The translations under genes were made by a program, and so were the position numbers. The notes beneath the pieces were generated by a model that saw nothing but the letters and a program-made list of their open reading frames with translations, searched no databases and was not told the DNA's origin. Source: an uncultured Prevotella sp. (GTDB lineage Bacteria; Bacteroidota; Bacteroidia; Bacteroidales; Bacteroidaceae). From it: DNA of 16,616 nucleotides. The stretch's first letter is position 1, and each line of letters begins with the position of its first letter. This document shows positions 16,038-16,616 of this stretch, piece after piece. The stretch lies in contig URDM01000065.1 in the NCBI GenBank assembly GCA_900546575.1, positions 1 to 16,616 of the forward strand, in the 5' to 3' direction.

Positions 16038-16045
16038 CAAATTTA
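16038..16045 (-). promoter_or_regulatory. Candidate minus-strand -7 element (TAAATTTG) driving the susD remnant and lyase
   Basis: On the minus strand TAAATTTG matches TAnnTTTG and lies only ~23 bp upstream of the remnant's upstream stop codon. A second match, TAGATTTG, is at 16162-16169. I see no good -33 TTTG at the usual spacing for either. Position suggests the original susC promoter, which would now drive the lyase. Confidence 0.4.
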
Positions 16046-16246
16046 GTATAAATAAAGTATAATATCAGTACATAATTATCCGTTTGGTGTGTGCAAATTA
16101 TACAAATGAGACTTTTTAACTAAGCTTCTTCACGATAAATGATTTTTTCTTTTGTGCGTTGCAAATCTAAATGATTCCGATGCTTTATCCACATTTAGCA
16201 TGCTTTTTATTTCGTAATAATTGATTGTGTGAAATTTTTGAAAGTA

Positions 16247-16254
16247 TACTTTTG
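16247..16254 (+). promoter_or_regulatory. Candidate plus-strand -7 element (TACTTTTG) for the sensor gene
   Basis: TACTTTTG matches the Bacteroidota -7 consensus and lies 55 bp upstream of the sensor ATG at 16310. The region about 20 bp upstream contains TTGTGTG, a poor -33 candidate. Assignment is tentative. Confidence 0.4.
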
Positions 16255-16309
16255 TTTGTTTAGTTTAAAATTTGTAATTTTATGCCCACTACAAGCATAA
16301 AATTATACA

Positions 16310-16575
16310 ATGTTATACATTAGGTTTATAAAACGATTATTACTAATACTAATTGTCTGCTTATTCGCTCTCAATATCCAAGCCATGCGTTTCCGTCATC
16401 TGTCAATGCCGGATGGACTGTCGCAATTGTCCGTATTGTCGATATATCAAGACCGTCTTGGACGTATGTGGTTTGGCACTGAGGAGGGCGTAAATATATT
16501 CGACGGCAATACGGTTACGGCTATAAAGAAGTTTCGCGGCATCAATACTCTGTTAATTCTAACGTAATCGTTTGA
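16310..16575 (+). pseudogene. 5' fragment of a Reg_prop-type sensor, probably a hybrid two-component system regulator; frameshifted and cut short
   Basis: The ATG at 16310 opens an 85-codon frame ending at 16567. Residues 1-25 form a signal peptide or membrane segment (FIKRLLLILIVCLFALNIQA). Then FRHLSMPDGLSQLSVLSIYQ and DRLGRMWFGTEEGVNIFDG match the first beta-propeller repeat of the periplasmic sensor of PUL hybrid two-component systems, which sense an oligosaccharide and activate susC operons. After residue ~75 the frame gives an unrelated tail (GINTLLILT). The frame one base earlier reads RHQYSVNSNVIV (16537-16572), which resembles the next family segment, before TGA at 16573-16575. So there is a likely frameshift near 16520-16540 and loss of homology at about 16572. 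A full HTCS has about 1300-1400 residues; everything else is absent here. HTCS is inferred from the propeller start and context; kinase and AraC domains are not seen. Confidence 0.75.
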
Positions 16576-16600
16576 AAATGAGGGAGTTAATTAACGTAAT
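16552..16600 (+). repeat. Imperfect direct repeat pair at the end of the sensor homology
   Basis: GTTAATTCTAACGTAAT (16552-16568) recurs as GTTAATTAACGTAAT (16586-16600), identical except for two bases (CT) missing in the second copy. The copies start 34 bp apart. TAACGTAAT is shared exactly (16560-16568, 16592-16600). The first copy lies in the shifted sensor frame (VNSNVI); the second lies past the end of recognisable coding sequence. Confidence 0.65.
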
Positions 16601-16616
16601 ATAACTAATAAAATTT

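Larger units (their letters stand above)
16013..16309. promoter_or_regulatory. AT-rich divergent promoter region between the susD remnant and the sensor remnant
   Basis: No gene is visible in these 297 bases. Three copies of TGCAAAT followed by A/T-rich sequence occur (near 16036, 16092 and 16160). Two of them read as TAnnTTTG -7 elements on the minus strand. A plus-strand -7 element lies at 16247-16254. An 8-bp palindrome, AGCATGCT, is at 16197-16204. The region resembles the intergenic space between a PUL regulator and the susC it controls, now with susC removed. Confidence 0.5.

Noticed and set aside
16197..16204. Palindrome AGCATGCT in the divergent promoter region
   Set aside because: Eight bases only, with no extension of the arms; expected by chance at this length, so not listed as a separate operator.
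1..16616. Insertion sequence, phage or conjugative element inside the window
   Set aside because: No transposase, integrase, terminal inverted repeats or mobilisation gene was recognised; the broken genes are better explained by deletion and frameshift, with any element lying beyond the right edge.

Overview
The window looks like a chromosomal segment of a gut- or mouth-type Bacteroidota, most likely Prevotella or a relative. The evidence is the gene order rpsM-rpsK-rpsD-rpoA-rplQ, A/T-rich start regions without strong Shine-Dalgarno sites, Bacteroidota-type TAnnTTTG promoter -7 elements, paired SusC/SusD outer-membrane glycan importers and the start of a hybrid two-component-system-type sensor. 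The genus is an inference; the phylum is secure.

Region 1 (1-3419) is housekeeping: the tail of rpsM, then rpsK, rpsD, rpoA and rplQ as one operon ending at a clear intrinsic terminator (about 2730-2775), followed by rnhB (RNase HII). Region 2 (3420-3806) is a gene-free 387 bp leader with a terminator-like stem, a perfect 10+10 bp inverted repeat and -7-like elements. Region 3 (3807-13343) is a plus-strand operon of two tandem susC-susD pairs (susC1-susD1-susC2-susD2) with no enzyme gene. It ends at a strong stem-loop that can terminate transcription from both sides. Region 4 (13405-16012) is on the minus strand: an intact secreted heparinase II/III-type polysaccharide lyase, preceded by only the C-terminal part of a third susD. 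Region 5 (16013-16616) is an AT-rich promoter region followed by the first ~75 codons of a sensor of the HTCS/Reg_prop type, which then loses frame and homology.

Taken together, regions 3-5 form a polysaccharide utilisation locus (PUL), or two abutting ones. The SusC/D pairs would bind and import oligosaccharides, and the lyase would depolymerise a uronic-acid-containing polysaccharide. The minus-strand arm has lost its susC and the first half of its susD, and its putative regulator is broken inside the window. The intact lyase now lies behind what looks like a surviving susC-type promoter. I found no CRISPR array, tRNA, rRNA, transposase or phage gene. The most unusual content is the partly degraded PUL arm and the repeat structures at its edges, not a clearly new system.
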